Origin: an uncultured Saprospiraceae bacterium
GTDB lineage: Bacteria > Bacteroidota > Bacteroidia > Chitinophagales > Saprospiraceae
Length of the DNA stretch: 56,193 nt
Reading direction: 5' to 3'
Assembly (NCBI GenBank): GCA_937872385.1
Contig: CALMSO010000076.1
Location: 1 to 56,193 of the forward strand
Shown: positions 33,575-42,887 of the stretch, in pieces
How the letters are laid out: every line of letters begins with the position of its first letter
How positions within the stretch are numbered: position 1 is the stretch's first letter
Notes under the pieces: model-generated
What the model was told of the DNA's origin: nothing
The model's database searches: none
The model's input: only the letters and a program-made list of their open reading frames with translations
Position numbers and translations under genes: made by a program

Positions 33575-34933
33575 ATGAGAACGTGGACACTGATCCCCCT
33601 TTTGTTATTGGTGCTGACGAGCTTGTCGGCGCAAAAAGTGGTAATTGACAAAGTAGTCGGCACGGTTGGCGGCGAGTTGTTGCTGCTGTCGGAAGTAGAA
33701 GAGCAGTATGCCCTAATGACGGCCCAAAACCCCAAATTGCCAGCGGATATTCGCTGCGATATAATGGATGGCATTTTGTCTGCCAAATTGCTGCTCAATC
33801 AGGCTAAATTAGATAGTGTAGAAGTATCGGACGAAGAAGTGGAGAGCCAGTTGAATGCGCGTATCGAGCGTATTTTGAGTTATATGAACAATGACTTAGA
33901 GCAGTTTGAAACCTATTACGGGCAGTCCGTAAACGAAGTAAAAGAGCAGTTTCGGGAAGACCTGCGCAGCCAGATATTGACCGATCGGATGCGCGGGCAA
34001 ATCATGAGCGACGTGAAAGTAACCCCTGCCGAGGTGCGGGCTTTTTTTCAAACCATTCCGCGCGACAGTTTGCCTTATTTCAACTCAGAGGTAGAGATAC
34101 GCGAAATCGTCTATAAACCCAAAATCAACGAAGAGGAGCGGCAGCGCGCCATAGACAAACTGACCGAGCTGCGGCGGCGCATTGTAGAAAATGGCGAAGA
34201 TTTTGCCGAGCTGGCGCGCAAATTTTCTGATGATGGCGGCTCGGCGCGGCTGGGCGGCGAATTGGGCTGGGCCCGACGCGGCAAGTTTGTACCTGAATTT
34301 GAGGCCGTGGCTTACAATTTGGATAAAGGAGAAATCTCGGAAATCGTAGAGAGCGAATTTGGTTTTCACGTCCTCCAGTTGCTTGAACGCCGTGGTAATT
34401 CTATCAACGTGCGCCACATCCTCGTAAAGCCACAAATCACCGATGCCGATATTGAAAAAGCACGCTCGCTGCTCGACTCGGTGCGCACACGCATTTTACT
34501 CGACTCCATGTCTTTTTCATTGGCAGTCAAGCGATTCGGGTATAAAAATACCCAAAGCTACAACAACGATGGCCGCGCCGTCAATCCGGCCACCGGCAAT
34601 ACTTTCTTTGAAATCGGCGATCTGGAACCCGATATTTACTTCACCATTGACACTATGAAAGTGGGCGGTATTTCCAAACCTTTCCAATTCTTTGACCCAT
34701 TGGGCGAGCCTTATTTTCGCATCGTAATGCTGGATTCACGGACCGCGCCGCACCGGGCCAGTTTAGCGCTCGACTATTTTAAAATACAACAGGCGGCCAT
34801 CGAATCGAAGAAAAACGAGTTTATCAACAATTGGGTCGCCGAAAAAATAGAGAACACCTTTATACACCTCGATGCTATGTACGACGGTTGCCCAACCTTA
34901 GAGAAATGGCGGGCCCGCCAGATTCGCCCTTGA
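33575..34933 (+). CDS. SurA-like periplasmic chaperone/peptidyl-prolyl isomerase
   Basis: A 452-residue protein with a signal peptide (MRTWTLIPLLLLVLTSLSAQ). A SurA N-terminal domain (KVVIDKVVGTVGGELLLLSEVEEQ) is followed by a first parvulin domain (VEIREIVYKPKI ... FGFHVLQLLERR) and a second, more divergent one (INVRHILVKPQI ...). It assists folding of outer-membrane barrels in the periplasm. A longer frame begins at 33506 but adds residues incompatible with a signal peptide. It is the third gene of the parvulin cluster. Confidence 0.93.
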   Translation: MRTWTLIPLLLLVLTSLSAQKVVIDKVVGTVGGELLLLSEVEEQYALMTAQNPKLPADIRCDIMDGILSAKLLLNQAKLDSVEVSDEEVESQLNARIERILSYMNNDLEQFETYYGQSVNEVKEQFREDLRSQILTDRMRGQIMSDVKVTPAEVRAFFQTIPRDSLPYFNSEVEIREIVYKPKINEEERQRAIDKLTELRRRIVENGEDFAELARKFSDDGGSARLGGELGWARRGKFVPEFEAVAYNLDKGEISEIVESEFGFHVLQLLERRGNSINVRHILVKPQITDADIEKARSLLDSVRTRILLDSMSFSLAVKRFGYKNTQSYNNDGRAVNPATGNTFFEIGDLEPDIYFTIDTMKVGGISKPFQFFDPLGEPYFRIVMLDSRTAPHRASLALDYFKIQQAAIESKKNEFINNWVAEKIENTFIHLDAMYDGCPTLEKWRARQIRP

Positions 34934-35139
34934 TGTAGGAAAGATTTTGTCTATTGCTTAGTTGGCAGCAAGTGTATTAAGACAGTGAAACGACAAACAA
35001 ACGAGTGCCAGAAATAGAAAAAAGTGAACCATCTTGACTGATAACCAAAGACATAGTAACGATACTACAAGCGAACAACTAGTAAGCCGGCACGTGTAAA
35101 TAATTGATGGAGAAAAAATAATAGGTAATTGTGAAATAA

Positions 35140-35155
35140 TTAACTTAAAAGTTAA
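35140..35155 (+). promoter_or_regulatory. Palindromic candidate operator before the TAC operon
   Basis: TTAACTT and AAGTTAA form a perfect inverted repeat with a 2-base spacer, 27 bases upstream of the toxin ATG. Position and symmetry suit binding by the HTH antitoxin. Confidence 0.55.
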
Positions 35156-35182
35156 ACGAAAACCTGCGCAATTCAGTTATAA

Positions 35183-35719
35183 ATGAATAGTTTTGCACTC
35201 GAAATATGGTATGATGAAGGAAGTATTTGCACATTCTACACCGTCAGGTGGTTTACAGATGATAACGATGCGGCATCCGAAACGGACAGATTTTTTGATG
35301 CCTATGCTGTGCCTGAGCATCCATTGGAAGAAAAGGCATTGCAGTTGTTTCGATTGATTACTGAAAGCATTGGCAACAGATACGGAGCAACCAATGATTT
35401 TTTTGATAGAATAGTAAACAGAGCACAAGAATTGCCACCAAAACCAAAACAATGGGTAGAGGAAATAAAAGACTTAGGCATCAGTTTCCCACTGAGGTTA
35501 TTTTGTTATCGGGTAACCGAGAATATTGTTATTCTTTTCAATGGTGGGACTAAGGAATCGCAAGCTACACAAGAAAGCAAAAATTTAAGTATGAAGTTTT
35601 ACGAAGCACAAACCTTTGTCAAAAAAATTGAAGAGGCATTGCAATCAGAAATGATTGAAATCTCGGATGACGGTAGGTATTTGAAAAACTTTGACGGAAC
35701 AACAGACCTAATACTATAA
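35183..35719 (+). CDS. HigB/RelE-like toxin of a toxin-antitoxin-chaperone operon
   Basis: A 178-residue protein. The core (about residues 70-155) has the phage-derived HigB/Gp49-type layout: FPLRLFCYRVTENIVILFNGGTKES, then a run of charged residues and a helix FYEAQTFVKKIEEALQ. The N-terminal 65 residues are an extra domain not usual in HigB, which is normally about 100-120 residues. RelE/HigB toxins cut mRNA on the ribosome. It is followed after 4 bases by the HTH antitoxin gene. Base composition is clearly AT-richer than the surrounding genes. Confidence 0.75.
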   Translation: MNSFALEIWYDEGSICTFYTVRWFTDDNDAASETDRFFDAYAVPEHPLEEKALQLFRLITESIGNRYGATNDFFDRIVNRAQELPPKPKQWVEEIKDLGISFPLRLFCYRVTENIVILFNGGTKESQATQESKNLSMKFYEAQTFVKKIEEALQSEMIEISDDGRYLKNFDGTTDLIL

Positions 35720-35723
35720 GACA

Positions 35724-36131
35724 ATGAGAAGCAAAACCGTGGACAGATTGCTGAAAAGCACACCTAAAGATGTAGAAATCTTTGTGGATTGGTATGCCGA
35801 CCTGGTGGTTCGCATCAATCAGCTATTGCGTGAAAACAACATCAGCAAAAAAGAACTAGCTGAAAAGATGGACAAAAAACCATCTGAAATTTCCAAGTGG
35901 CTGAGCGGTGAGCATAATTTTACCTTGCGTTCATTAGCAAAATTGTCGGCTGAATTGGGTGAGCCATTAATGGAAGTTCCGAAGCGAAAACCACACGCCA
36001 CTTTTATAAGCGGCTACAGCCGAAGTGTGCACACTTTTGTGGTTTACAAAAAAATTGAACCAGCCAAGCCATCAAAAGTGATTGAATGGCAGCAGGCAAA
36101 CGAATTAAATCCATTAAGCAATGTCGGATAA
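35724..36131 (+). CDS. XRE-type HTH antitoxin with C-terminal extension
   Basis: A 135-residue protein. Residues about 28-85 form a Cro/CI-type helix-turn-helix (LLRENNISKKELAEKMDKKPSEISKWLSGEHNFTLRSLAKLSAELG; recognition helix around PSEISKWLSG). Residues 86-135 are a tail with hydrophobic and aromatic positions (TFISGYSRSVHTFVVYKKIE ... VIEWQQANEL). In mycobacterial TAC systems such a tail is the chaperone-addiction (ChAD) region that SecB-like chaperones bind; here that is inference from position. Its 3' end overlaps the chaperone gene by 11 bases. Confidence 0.85.
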   Translation: MRSKTVDRLLKSTPKDVEIFVDWYADLVVRINQLLRENNISKKELAEKMDKKPSEISKWLSGEHNFTLRSLAKLSAELGEPLMEVPKRKPHATFISGYSRSVHTFVVYKKIEPAKPSKVIEWQQANELNPLSNVG

Positions 36132-36576
36132 CAACAACATATTTGACCCTGAAAAAATCAGCATCCTTGAGTTCAAGATAGTGAAAGGTCAGGTAGATGT
36201 GTCCGAAGAATTTGAAACATCAAATGTAGAAGGGCATCATTTAGATAATTCATTGCAATTAGGTTTTAACCTTGACGAAAAGCTTGTAAAAGCAGACTTT
36301 ACGATTGAAATAAAAACCGAGAGTAAAGGGCAAAATGCCAAAGAAGCAACGGGAAATTTTCATTTGGTATTCATTTATCACGTTGAGAATTTAAATGAGT
36401 TGGCCAAACCTGATGATAAGAACTTAATTGAATTGCATCCCAACTTGGCAAATGCACTTTCATCCGTAACCTATTCCACATCAAGAGGCATTCTTTTAAC
36501 TCGTTTGCAAGGCACGGCATTACAAAACTTTACATTGCCCATTATCAACCCGAACAAGCTGCTTCACAATAAGTAA
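36121..36576 (+). CDS. SecB-like chaperone of the TAC operon
   Basis: A 151-residue protein with the SecB-like fold pattern. It has N-terminal strands ILEFKIVKGQVDVS, the strand KADFTIEIKTESKGQNAKEATGNFHLVFIYHVENL, the short turn FLVF-like segment, then the long helix HPNLANALSSVTYSTSRGILLTRLQG and the tail FTLPIINPNKLL. SecB tails and long helices have the same order. In M. tuberculosis, Rv1957 with HigB1/HigA1 has this architecture. The gene overlaps the antitoxin, which supports one operon. The call rests on the fold pattern and the context, not on a search. Confidence 0.75.
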   Translation: MSDNNNIFDPEKISILEFKIVKGQVDVSEEFETSNVEGHHLDNSLQLGFNLDEKLVKADFTIEIKTESKGQNAKEATGNFHLVFIYHVENLNELAKPDDKNLIELHPNLANALSSVTYSTSRGILLTRLQGTALQNFTLPIINPNKLLHNK

Positions 36577-37069
36577 AAATGGATGACTTGGGAATACTCA
36601 GAAGATAATTTAGTAGAACAAACATCCCACTCAAACCTAACACTGACAATGGTTTACAAGAACGGGCGACAGAACACCAGTTGCCAACAGGCGCTTGGCT
36701 CAATAGCGGGTGACGTGGTTAATTGAACATTCCACCTCGCATCAACTTTTGAGGTGTATTGACAGTTTAGTGCTTCTAAACCCGCCCGAACGCAAAGCAC
36801 GTAAACGCAATGCCGGTAGGTTCTATTGCTAACAAAAAAAAGGCCTCCAGCTTTTCAATAAGCCGGAGGCTGCGTTACACCCATAAAAGAGCACGGCGGT
36901 CAAGGGCCGTTGCTCCCCCTTTGTGCCCGATCGAATAGCTTGTTGTGACAAAAATCCATTTTTATATACGAAACTACCCGCGCCGCCGGATGAAATACCA
37001 GTCATTTTTTTGGCAAACTTTCCTATCTTTGTTCATCCCTTGGTACAAAGCCGGGGGTTCTGTATATCC
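36577..37069. other. Intergenic region with an orphan hairpin between TAC and sigma genes
   Basis: No convincing gene. A hairpin with arms GCCTCCAGCTT (about 36843-36853) and AAGCCGGAGGC (about 36860-36870) is preceded by eight A residues, so on the minus strand it would act as a terminator; no minus-strand gene lies nearby to use it. The first part is AT-rich and resembles cassette debris. A Bacteroidetes -7 element (TATCTTTG, 37024-37031) precedes the sigma gene. Confidence 0.5.
37024..37031 (+). promoter_or_regulatory. Bacteroidetes -7 element of the ECF sigma operon
   Basis: TATCTTTG (TAnnTTTG) lies 39 bases before the ATG at 37070. It excludes the longer frame that begins at 36923. Confidence 0.55.
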
Positions 37070-37687
37070 ATGAATGTACGCAGCGATAGCCATCCATCTG
37101 ATGAACAACAACTTGTACAACTATTGCGCCAACGCGATCGAGGTGTTATTGCACTACTGTACAAACAATACTCGGCTGCCTTGTACGGGATTATTTCCAA
37201 CCTCATCCGCGACGAAGCCATTGCGCAGGAAACCCTCCAGGACGTTTTTCTGAAAATATGGCATAATGCCGACAAATACGATGCAAGCAAAGGGCGCCTC
37301 TTCACCTGGATGGTGCAAATTGCCCGCAATTCCGCTATTGATACCTTGCGCTCGGCACAGTTTAAGCACGGCGATAAAACCGAAGCACTACCCATTTACG
37401 TATCTAACGACAGCAGCCTCAGTGAAGAGCAAACGACACGCGACGCAGGGCTACGCAAGGTAGTGCAAGCGCTTGATGCGCAAAGCCGCCAAATTATCGA
37501 ATTATTGTACTTCCAAGATTACACGCAGAAAGAAGTCGGAGAAGCACTGAATATGCCACTCGGCACGGTAAAATCTCGTGCGCGGAAGGCTATTTCAGAC
37601 CTGCGCGCCATATTGGCGAAGGAAAATTTGCTGATGGTCGGAATTATCAGTTTCATACACATTTTAATGCAGCACTTTGGACGTTAG
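37070..37687 (+). CDS. ECF-type RNA polymerase sigma factor
   Basis: A 205-residue sigma-70-family protein. Sigma region 2 is visible as LLYKQYSAALYGIISNLI ... ETLQDVFLKIWHNADKYD ... FTWMVQIARNSAIDTLR. Region 4 is LDAQSRQIIELLYFQDYTQKEVGEALNMPLGTVKSRARKAISDL, with the HTH (YTQKEVGEAL ... GTVKSRAR). Such sigma factors direct RNA polymerase to stress or envelope genes. The start at 37070 is favoured by the upstream -7 element. It overlaps the anti-sigma gene by 11 bases. Confidence 0.95.
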   Translation: MNVRSDSHPSDEQQLVQLLRQRDRGVIALLYKQYSAALYGIISNLIRDEAIAQETLQDVFLKIWHNADKYDASKGRLFTWMVQIARNSAIDTLRSAQFKHGDKTEALPIYVSNDSSLSEEQTTRDAGLRKVVQALDAQSRQIIELLYFQDYTQKEVGEALNMPLGTVKSRARKAISDLRAILAKENLLMVGIISFIHILMQHFGR

Positions 37688-38441
37688 AGCATACATAGAA
37701 TCGGGTATCTTAGAGCAGTACGTTCTGGGGCAACTCAGCCAGGAAGAGCGCCTGGAAGTAGCGCAGAATGCTGCATTGTATCCGGACATCCGCGAGGAAA
37801 TCAATCAAATTGAGCTGGCGCTGGAGCGCTTCGCTCAGCTCAGTGGTAAAACACCACCGCCCGGTACCTTGGAAGGCATCCTGAGCAAAATATCAACAGA
37901 CAAACCTGCGGCTCCGGTAGCTATTCTTAGCCAATGGATGCTGCCAGCGCTCGCTGCTGCCCTCCTGCTGTCATTAGCGGGCACCCTATACCTGTTTTGG
38001 CAAAACCAGCAACTTTCTGCCGATTTTAATAATGCGCAAACAGCTCAGTTACAATGTGATAGCTTAGCCAATGAATATGCTGTATTGCAACGCGAACTAC
38101 GCTTTTTGAAAGATGTAGAAACCCGCCCCATCGTAATGAACGGCACGCCAGTGGCTCCTGAGGCCATAGCCGCCGTTTATTTCAATACTAATAGCCAGCG
38201 CGCCTATCTTGGGGGTCTCCAACTGCCACTGCCTCCGGCCGGCAAGCAGTATCAGCTCTGGGCCATCGTGGAGGGGCAGCCGGTCAGCATGGGCGTTTTT
38301 GATCTGCCTGCGCGCGAAGGACAATTCATCGAAGTACCTTTTATTGCCAATGCCCAAGCCTTTGCCATCAGTTTAGAAGATGCTGGCGGGCAGCCGCAGC
38401 CTACCGTAGAGCAAATTTATGTAGTAGGCAATGTGGGTTGA
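37677..38441 (+). CDS. Anti-sigma factor with RskA-like C-terminal domain
   Basis: A 254-residue protein. The N-terminal cytoplasmic part (residues 1-75) starts DVRAYIESGILEQYVLGQLSQEER, as in anti-sigma K factors. One membrane helix (MLPALAAALLLSLAGTLYLF, near 87-106) is followed by a short coiled coil and a periplasmic RskA-like sandwich (GTPVAPEAIAAVYFN ... LPPAGKQYQLWAIVEGQPVSMGVFDL). It sequesters the upstream sigma factor. The start is a TTG overlapping the sigma stop codon region; overlap of 11 bases makes this likely, though a TTG start is uncommon. Confidence 0.9.
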   Translation: MDVRAYIESGILEQYVLGQLSQEERLEVAQNAALYPDIREEINQIELALERFAQLSGKTPPPGTLEGILSKISTDKPAAPVAILSQWMLPALAAALLLSLAGTLYLFWQNQQLSADFNNAQTAQLQCDSLANEYAVLQRELRFLKDVETRPIVMNGTPVAPEAIAAVYFNTNSQRAYLGGLQLPLPPAGKQYQLWAIVEGQPVSMGVFDLPAREGQFIEVPFIANAQAFAISLEDAGGQPQPTVEQIYVVGNVG

Positions 38442-38477
38442 AAACTACATGGAGGACGCACCAACGAGCAATTCTTT

Positions 38478-39338
38478 CTATCCCAGCAGCCGAAGCAAGT
38501 ATTCGCCGTAGCCGCTTTTCAGATACTGATGGGCAAGCTTTTCCAATTGCGCCGCATCAATGAAGCCCATTTCATAAGCCACCTCTTCAATGCAGCCAAT
38601 CTTCAGCCCTTGGCGGTCTTCGATTACTTCGATAAATTGCCCTGCTTGCATCAGCGACTTGTGTGTGCCCGTATCGAGCCAGGCCACGCCGCGCCCCAGC
38701 ACCCCCACTCGTAGTCTGCCCATAGCCAGATAGGTCTTGTTGACATCCGTGATTTCGTACTCGCCCCGCGCGCTGGGCTGCAGGTTTTTAGCAATATCCA
38801 CCACCTGATTGTCATAAAAATACAAGCCCGGCACAGCAAAATGGGACTTGGGCTTTGGGGGTTTTTCTTCAATCGAAATTGCTTGGAAATGCTGGTCGAA
38901 TTCTACTACGCCATAACGCTCGGGGTCGGCTACTTGGTAAGCGAAAATCACGCCACCATCGGGGTGGGTACTACTTTGCAAAAGTTCTTGCAATCCGGCG
39001 CCGTAGAAAATATTATCGCCGAGGATGAGCGCGGCGGGGTCTGTGCCGATAAAAGTCTCGCCCAGCACAAAGGCCTGCGCTAACCCATTGGGTTCGTATT
39101 GCGGCACGTACGAGAAATGGCAGCCTAAAGCACTGCCATCGCCGAGTAGTTTTTCAAAATTGGGCAAATCGTGGGGTGTAGAAATGAGCAAAATATCCCG
39201 AATACCTGCCGACATCAGCGTGGATAAAGGGTAGTAAATCATCGGTTTGTCATACACCGGCATCAGTTGCTTGCTCACCGCCAGCGTCAACGGATAAAGG
39301 CGCGTGCCAAGGCCGCCAGCCAGAATAATACCTTTCAT
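38478..39338 (-). CDS. rfbA: Glucose-1-phosphate thymidylyltransferase
   Basis: A 286-residue protein with the family signature [17 protein letters not shown], the [17 protein letters not shown] segment, the metal-binding GDNIFYG motif and the C-terminal PFHSAL-like helices. It makes dTDP-glucose from glucose-1-phosphate and dTTP for rhamnose or other dTDP-sugar synthesis. The frame is open 48 bases upstream, but MKGIILAGG at 39338 is the standard start. rfbB/C/D are not in the window, so the remaining dTDP-sugar genes lie elsewhere. Confidence 0.95.
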   Translation of the reverse strand: MKGIILAGGLGTRLYPLTLAVSKQLMPVYDKPMIYYPLSTLMSAGIRDILLISTPHDLPNFEKLLGDGSALGCHFSYVPQYEPNGLAQAFVLGETFIGTDPAALILGDNIFYGAGLQELLQSSTHPDGGVIFAYQVADPERYGVVEFDQHFQAISIEEKPPKPKSHFAVPGLYFYDNQVVDIAKNLQPSARGEYEITDVNKTYLAMGRLRVGVLGRGVAWLDTGTHKSLMQAGQFIEVIEDRQGLKIGCIEEVAYEMGFIDAAQLEKLAHQYLKSGYGEYLLRLLG

Positions 39339-39433
39339 GTGCAAATGTATTTTTGTTCGTTTGCCGGATTTTTTCCAATAGCGCAAAAATACATTTTTTC
39401 AGGCGCGCAGCGGCTATGTTTGGCGGTTTGGTT

Positions 39434-40534
39434 TTACAAATCGTAGCTCAGTTCCACGTCTTCCGTCACCGGATGCGCCTGGCAGGTGAGCACATAGCCC
39501 TTGGCTACTTCCTCCTCGTCCAATGCGTAGCAAACGTCCATTTTCACACTACCTTTGGTCACTCGGGCCATACAAGTAGAGCAGGCTCCCGAAGTGCAGG
39601 AGTAGGGCGGGTCGTATTTTTGATCTATCAACGCATTCAAAATAGATTTATTGGCGGGCACCCTCAGGTCTATCACGGAGCCATTCAGTGTCACTTGCAC
39701 CTGCGCACCGTTGAGGCCTTTCACGCGGTCGGCAGCAGCAATAGGCGCCGTCGTAAAACGCTCGGTATGCAAGTGCTTTTTGTTAATGCCGCGCGCCAGT
39801 AGCGATTTTTCCACCGCATCTATCATGGAGCCGGGGCCACACACGAAGTACTCGGCTTGCTTATTGCGCAGCGGATGCGCGTCGAGGAAGCGGTTGACCT
39901 GCATGGCATCAATACGCCCCACAAGCCCTGACCAGCTTATAGTACCTTTGGAAAACAGCCCTTTCAGTCCACCAGCTTTTTCGCGGTGCGGCTGGCTCAG
40001 AATGTGCTCCACATGCAGTTGCCCGGCGTAGCGTTGCTGCAGTTTTTCTAAGCCTTCCCGGAAAATGATACAATCTTCATTGCGATTGCCATACAGCAAA
40101 AAAATAGTGCTTTGCGGCTCTGCTTCGAGGATGGTTTTGATGATCGAATACAGAGGCGTGATGCCGCTGCCGGCTCCGAAAAGATAGTAGCTCTTGCGCT
40201 GGTCGGCATTCAATTCGGTAAAAAAACGCCCGTCGGGTGGCATCACCTCGATGGTCTGCCCGGCTTGCACCTTGTCATTGATATAATTAGACACCAATCC
40301 GCCAGCCAAGCGCTTGACCGATACGGCCAAGTGCTCTTCAAGGGGGCTGCTGCACATAGAATACGAGCGCCGCACGTCTTGCCCATTGATGCCAAAACGC
40401 AAGGTAAGGTATTGTCCTTGTTTGTATCGAAAAACTTCCCGCAAGTCCTGCGGCACTTCAAAAATTAAAGAAACTGTATCGTGCGTTTCCGGGCGTACTT
40501 CCTGCACACGTAAGGAATGAAACTGCTTATCCAT
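39434..40534 (-). CDS. PaaE-like ferredoxin-NAD(P)H reductase
   Basis: A 366-residue protein in three domains. The FAD-binding domain has RRSYSMCSS (FAD) and GLVSNYI. The NAD(P)-binding domain has [18 protein letters not shown] and [15 protein letters not shown]. The C-terminal plant-type 2Fe-2S domain has the ligands in CTSGACSTC plus a later Cys (CxxxxCxxC...C). In the PaaABCDE epoxidase, PaaE supplies electrons to the oxygenase; related reductases serve other oxygenases. No oxygenase genes are next to it. The start at 40534 gives [10 protein letters not shown]; an upstream ATG exists at 40558. Confidence 0.92.
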   Translation of the reverse strand: MDKQFHSLRVQEVRPETHDTVSLIFEVPQDLREVFRYKQGQYLTLRFGINGQDVRRSYSMCSSPLEEHLAVSVKRLAGGLVSNYINDKVQAGQTIEVMPPDGRFFTELNADQRKSYYLFGAGSGITPLYSIIKTILEAEPQSTIFLLYGNRNEDCIIFREGLEKLQQRYAGQLHVEHILSQPHREKAGGLKGLFSKGTISWSGLVGRIDAMQVNRFLDAHPLRNKQAEYFVCGPGSMIDAVEKSLLARGINKKHLHTERFTTAPIAAADRVKGLNGAQVQVTLNGSVIDLRVPANKSILNALIDQKYDPPYSCTSGACSTCMARVTKGSVKMDVCYALDEEEVAKGYVLTCQAHPVTEDVELSYDL

Positions 40535-40558
40535 TGTTTGTATAATTGCTTTTCGCAA

Positions 40559-40981
40559 AACAAAAGTCTGATAATGAGAACTTTAGACCGATTTTTTTGT
40601 CAAAAAAATTATATTTCAAAAAAGCAGGCAACACTTTTTTAAACTTGAAACAGCTTTTCGCCAATTCGGTTGCAAAGAAAAACAAAAGTTAGCACAACCA
40701 GAAAACAAGCAAGGCGGGAATGGTTTTGCCTTTCAACCTTTTTTAAACAACAAAACTATCCAATCGCCATTTTACCCTACGCAACGCATAGGCAAAAAAA
40801 ACGTTATAAAAAATCAGAAAAGGACTACCGTTCAACCAAATGAAACGACAATTGTAGTAATCAAATACAGAAAGGGGTTGATTATCAGAAGAAAAAGCCC
40901 GAACTTAGCTGTTTATTACCGGCTCTTCGGGGAGGCAACCCGTGCGCAAAAGGCTGGAAAACAACACTTTGAACAAAAAAA
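40559..40981. other. AT-rich intergenic region with no recognised feature
   Basis: About 420 bases between divergent genes. It holds homopolymer-rich, A/T-rich sequence, no coding frame with reasonable composition and no clear RNA hairpin. A promoter for each flanking gene is likely but no TAnnTTTG element stood out. Confidence 0.5.
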
Positions 40982-42745
40982 ATGCCGATGAGGACATACT
41001 GGCTCGCAGCTACACGCAGGCCCAACTCGTACGTTGAGCCTTGCAAGACATTGTTTTTTTTACTGGTAGGCTACTTTTTTTTAGCCGGTACGCCGTTAGT
41101 GGCCCAACGCATTAGCGAAAAAGAGGTCGGATTGCAGGAGAAATTTATTGACGCCAGCCGCGAATACCTGTTGGGCAATTATCAAAAAGCCATTCCTATT
41201 TACGAGGACATCCTGCGAGATATGCCCACCAATGATGCGGCAGCCTATGAATTGTCGCGGATTTTCAATAACCTGAATGACGGCGAAAAAGCCTTGCGCT
41301 ATATCCGGCAGGCAATTGATGCAGCACCTGACAATAGCTGGTATCGGCGGTTTCTGGCTGATTTGTACCAAAAGCAAAACAAAAATCGGGAAGCTGCTGG
41401 CGTATTCGAAGAATTGGCGAAAAGAGCGCCAGACAATGAAGAATATTACTACCGCTGGGCGTATTTTTTAGTGAAAACCAACGATATCAATGCGGCGCTC
41501 AAGGTCTATGACGCTTTTGAAAAACGCATCGGCATCAATGAGGAAATCATTCGGCGCAAGCACTCGCTGTATGTAGGCACTGGCAACAACAAAAAAGCCG
41601 CTGCTGAATTGGAGCGCCTGATTGCCGCTTACCCCGGCAGCTTAGAATATCGGCATTTGCTGGCAGGTTTTTACGAACAAATCGGCGAAAGCCAATTGGC
41701 GCGCACGGTTTATAAAGACATTTTGACCATAGACCCCGACGACCCCAAAGCCATCATGGCACTGGCGGGCAAATCTGGCCGGCAAACCGACGATGTCAAC
41801 TTCCTGCGCTCCTTGCAACCGATCTTTGCCAGAGCCGAGATTGAAATTGACCCGAAAATTGTTCAGATTATGCCCCTGATCAACAAAGTGGCGGAAACCG
41901 GCGACCCCGCGCTCGCCGCTGAACTACTCGAACTGACGCAACTGCTCGAAACCGTGCACCCACAAGAAGCTAAGCCTTACGCCGCCTCGGCGGATGTGCT
42001 CTATTATTCCGGCAATCCGGCCAAAGCCCTCGAAAAATATCAACGCACCCTCGAACTGGACGAAACCGTTTTCCTCGTCTGGGAGCAGGTGCTGCGTATT
42101 TGCCTCGAAAACCGCGATTACAAATCGGTGGTACGATATGCCGACCAAGCGCTGGATTTATTTCCCAACAAAGCCTTCCTGCACTACATGTACGGGCTGG
42201 GTAGCGCCCGATTGCAGCAGGAGAAAAAAGCCATTGGCGCTTTTGAGCAAGCCATTATGATGGCCGGCGATGACGGTCGTTTGCTCTTCGAAGTGCAGTT
42301 GCAAAAAGGAATTGCACACAATAATCTAAAACAATATCCGGCGGCGAATGCCGCATTTGAAGCAGCCCTGGCGCTCAATGGCAAGGCGCATACAGCACTT
42401 AATGCCTACAGCTATGCTTTGGCTACGCGCGGCGAAGACCTCGACCGGGCACGCGCTATGGCCAAACAAGCCAACGATTTGGCACCTAACCGAGCGGACT
42501 ACCAGATGACCTACGGCTGGGTGTTGTACAAAATGAAAGATTATGCTGGTGCCAAGAGCTGGCTGAGCAATGCATTGGCCAATGGCGGCGACGACGACCC
42601 CCTGCTGCTGGAACACTACGGTGATCTGTTGTTTCAAACCAATGATGTGGACGGGGCCCTGCAATACTGGAACAAAGCTCAAGAAAAGGGTAGCACCTCC
42701 GAATGGTTAGAGAAAAAAATTACCGAGCGGCGGCTCTACGAATAG
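40982..42745 (+). CDS. Exported TPR-repeat protein
   Basis: A 587-residue protein with an unusually long N-terminal stretch before a hydrophobic signal segment (TLFFLLVGYFFLAGTPLVAQ, about residues 23-42). Ten or more TPR units follow, e.g. EYLLGNYQKAIPIYEDILRDMPTN, KQNKNREAAGVFEELAKRAPDN and GDPALAAELLELTQLLETVHPQE. TPR arrays bind protein partners. The gene sits before the DUF4292 lipoprotein and the EnvC-like protein; this order (TPR, DUF4292, M23-type) recurs in Bacteroidetes and suggests a shared role in envelope assembly. The start of the signal peptide could be nearer residue 22. Confidence 0.88.
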   Translation: MPMRTYWLAATRRPNSYVEPCKTLFFLLVGYFFLAGTPLVAQRISEKEVGLQEKFIDASREYLLGNYQKAIPIYEDILRDMPTNDAAAYELSRIFNNLNDGEKALRYIRQAIDAAPDNSWYRRFLADLYQKQNKNREAAGVFEELAKRAPDNEEYYYRWAYFLVKTNDINAALKVYDAFEKRIGINEEIIRRKHSLYVGTGNNKKAAAELERLIAAYPGSLEYRHLLAGFYEQIGESQLARTVYKDILTIDPDDPKAIMALAGKSGRQTDDVNFLRSLQPIFARAEIEIDPKIVQIMPLINKVAETGDPALAAELLELTQLLETVHPQEAKPYAASADVLYYSGNPAKALEKYQRTLELDETVFLVWEQVLRICLENRDYKSVVRYADQALDLFPNKAFLHYMYGLGSARLQQEKKAIGAFEQAIMMAGDDGRLLFEVQLQKGIAHNNLKQYPAANAAFEAALALNGKAHTALNAYSYALATRGEDLDRARAMAKQANDLAPNRADYQMTYGWVLYKMKDYAGAKSWLSNALANGGDDDPLLLEHYGDLLFQTNDVDGALQYWNKAQEKGSTSEWLEKKITERRLYE

Positions 42746-42887
42746 TAAGGACTATTTTATCGAAAATCAAGGGGCCTTTTTGGCAATTATCATACAACTG
42801 CTAAGCCATCTGTATCGTTTCCATTAGCAAAGACGTTTGCAAAATGTAAATGATATGATTAATTTACACAAAACAATCATCCGACCA

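Noticed and set aside
36640..36760. Integron-type attC site next to the TAC island
   Set aside because: Segments such as GCGCTTGGCTCAATAGCGGG suggested cassette debris, but the required R and L box symmetry could not be shown by eye and no integrase is present.
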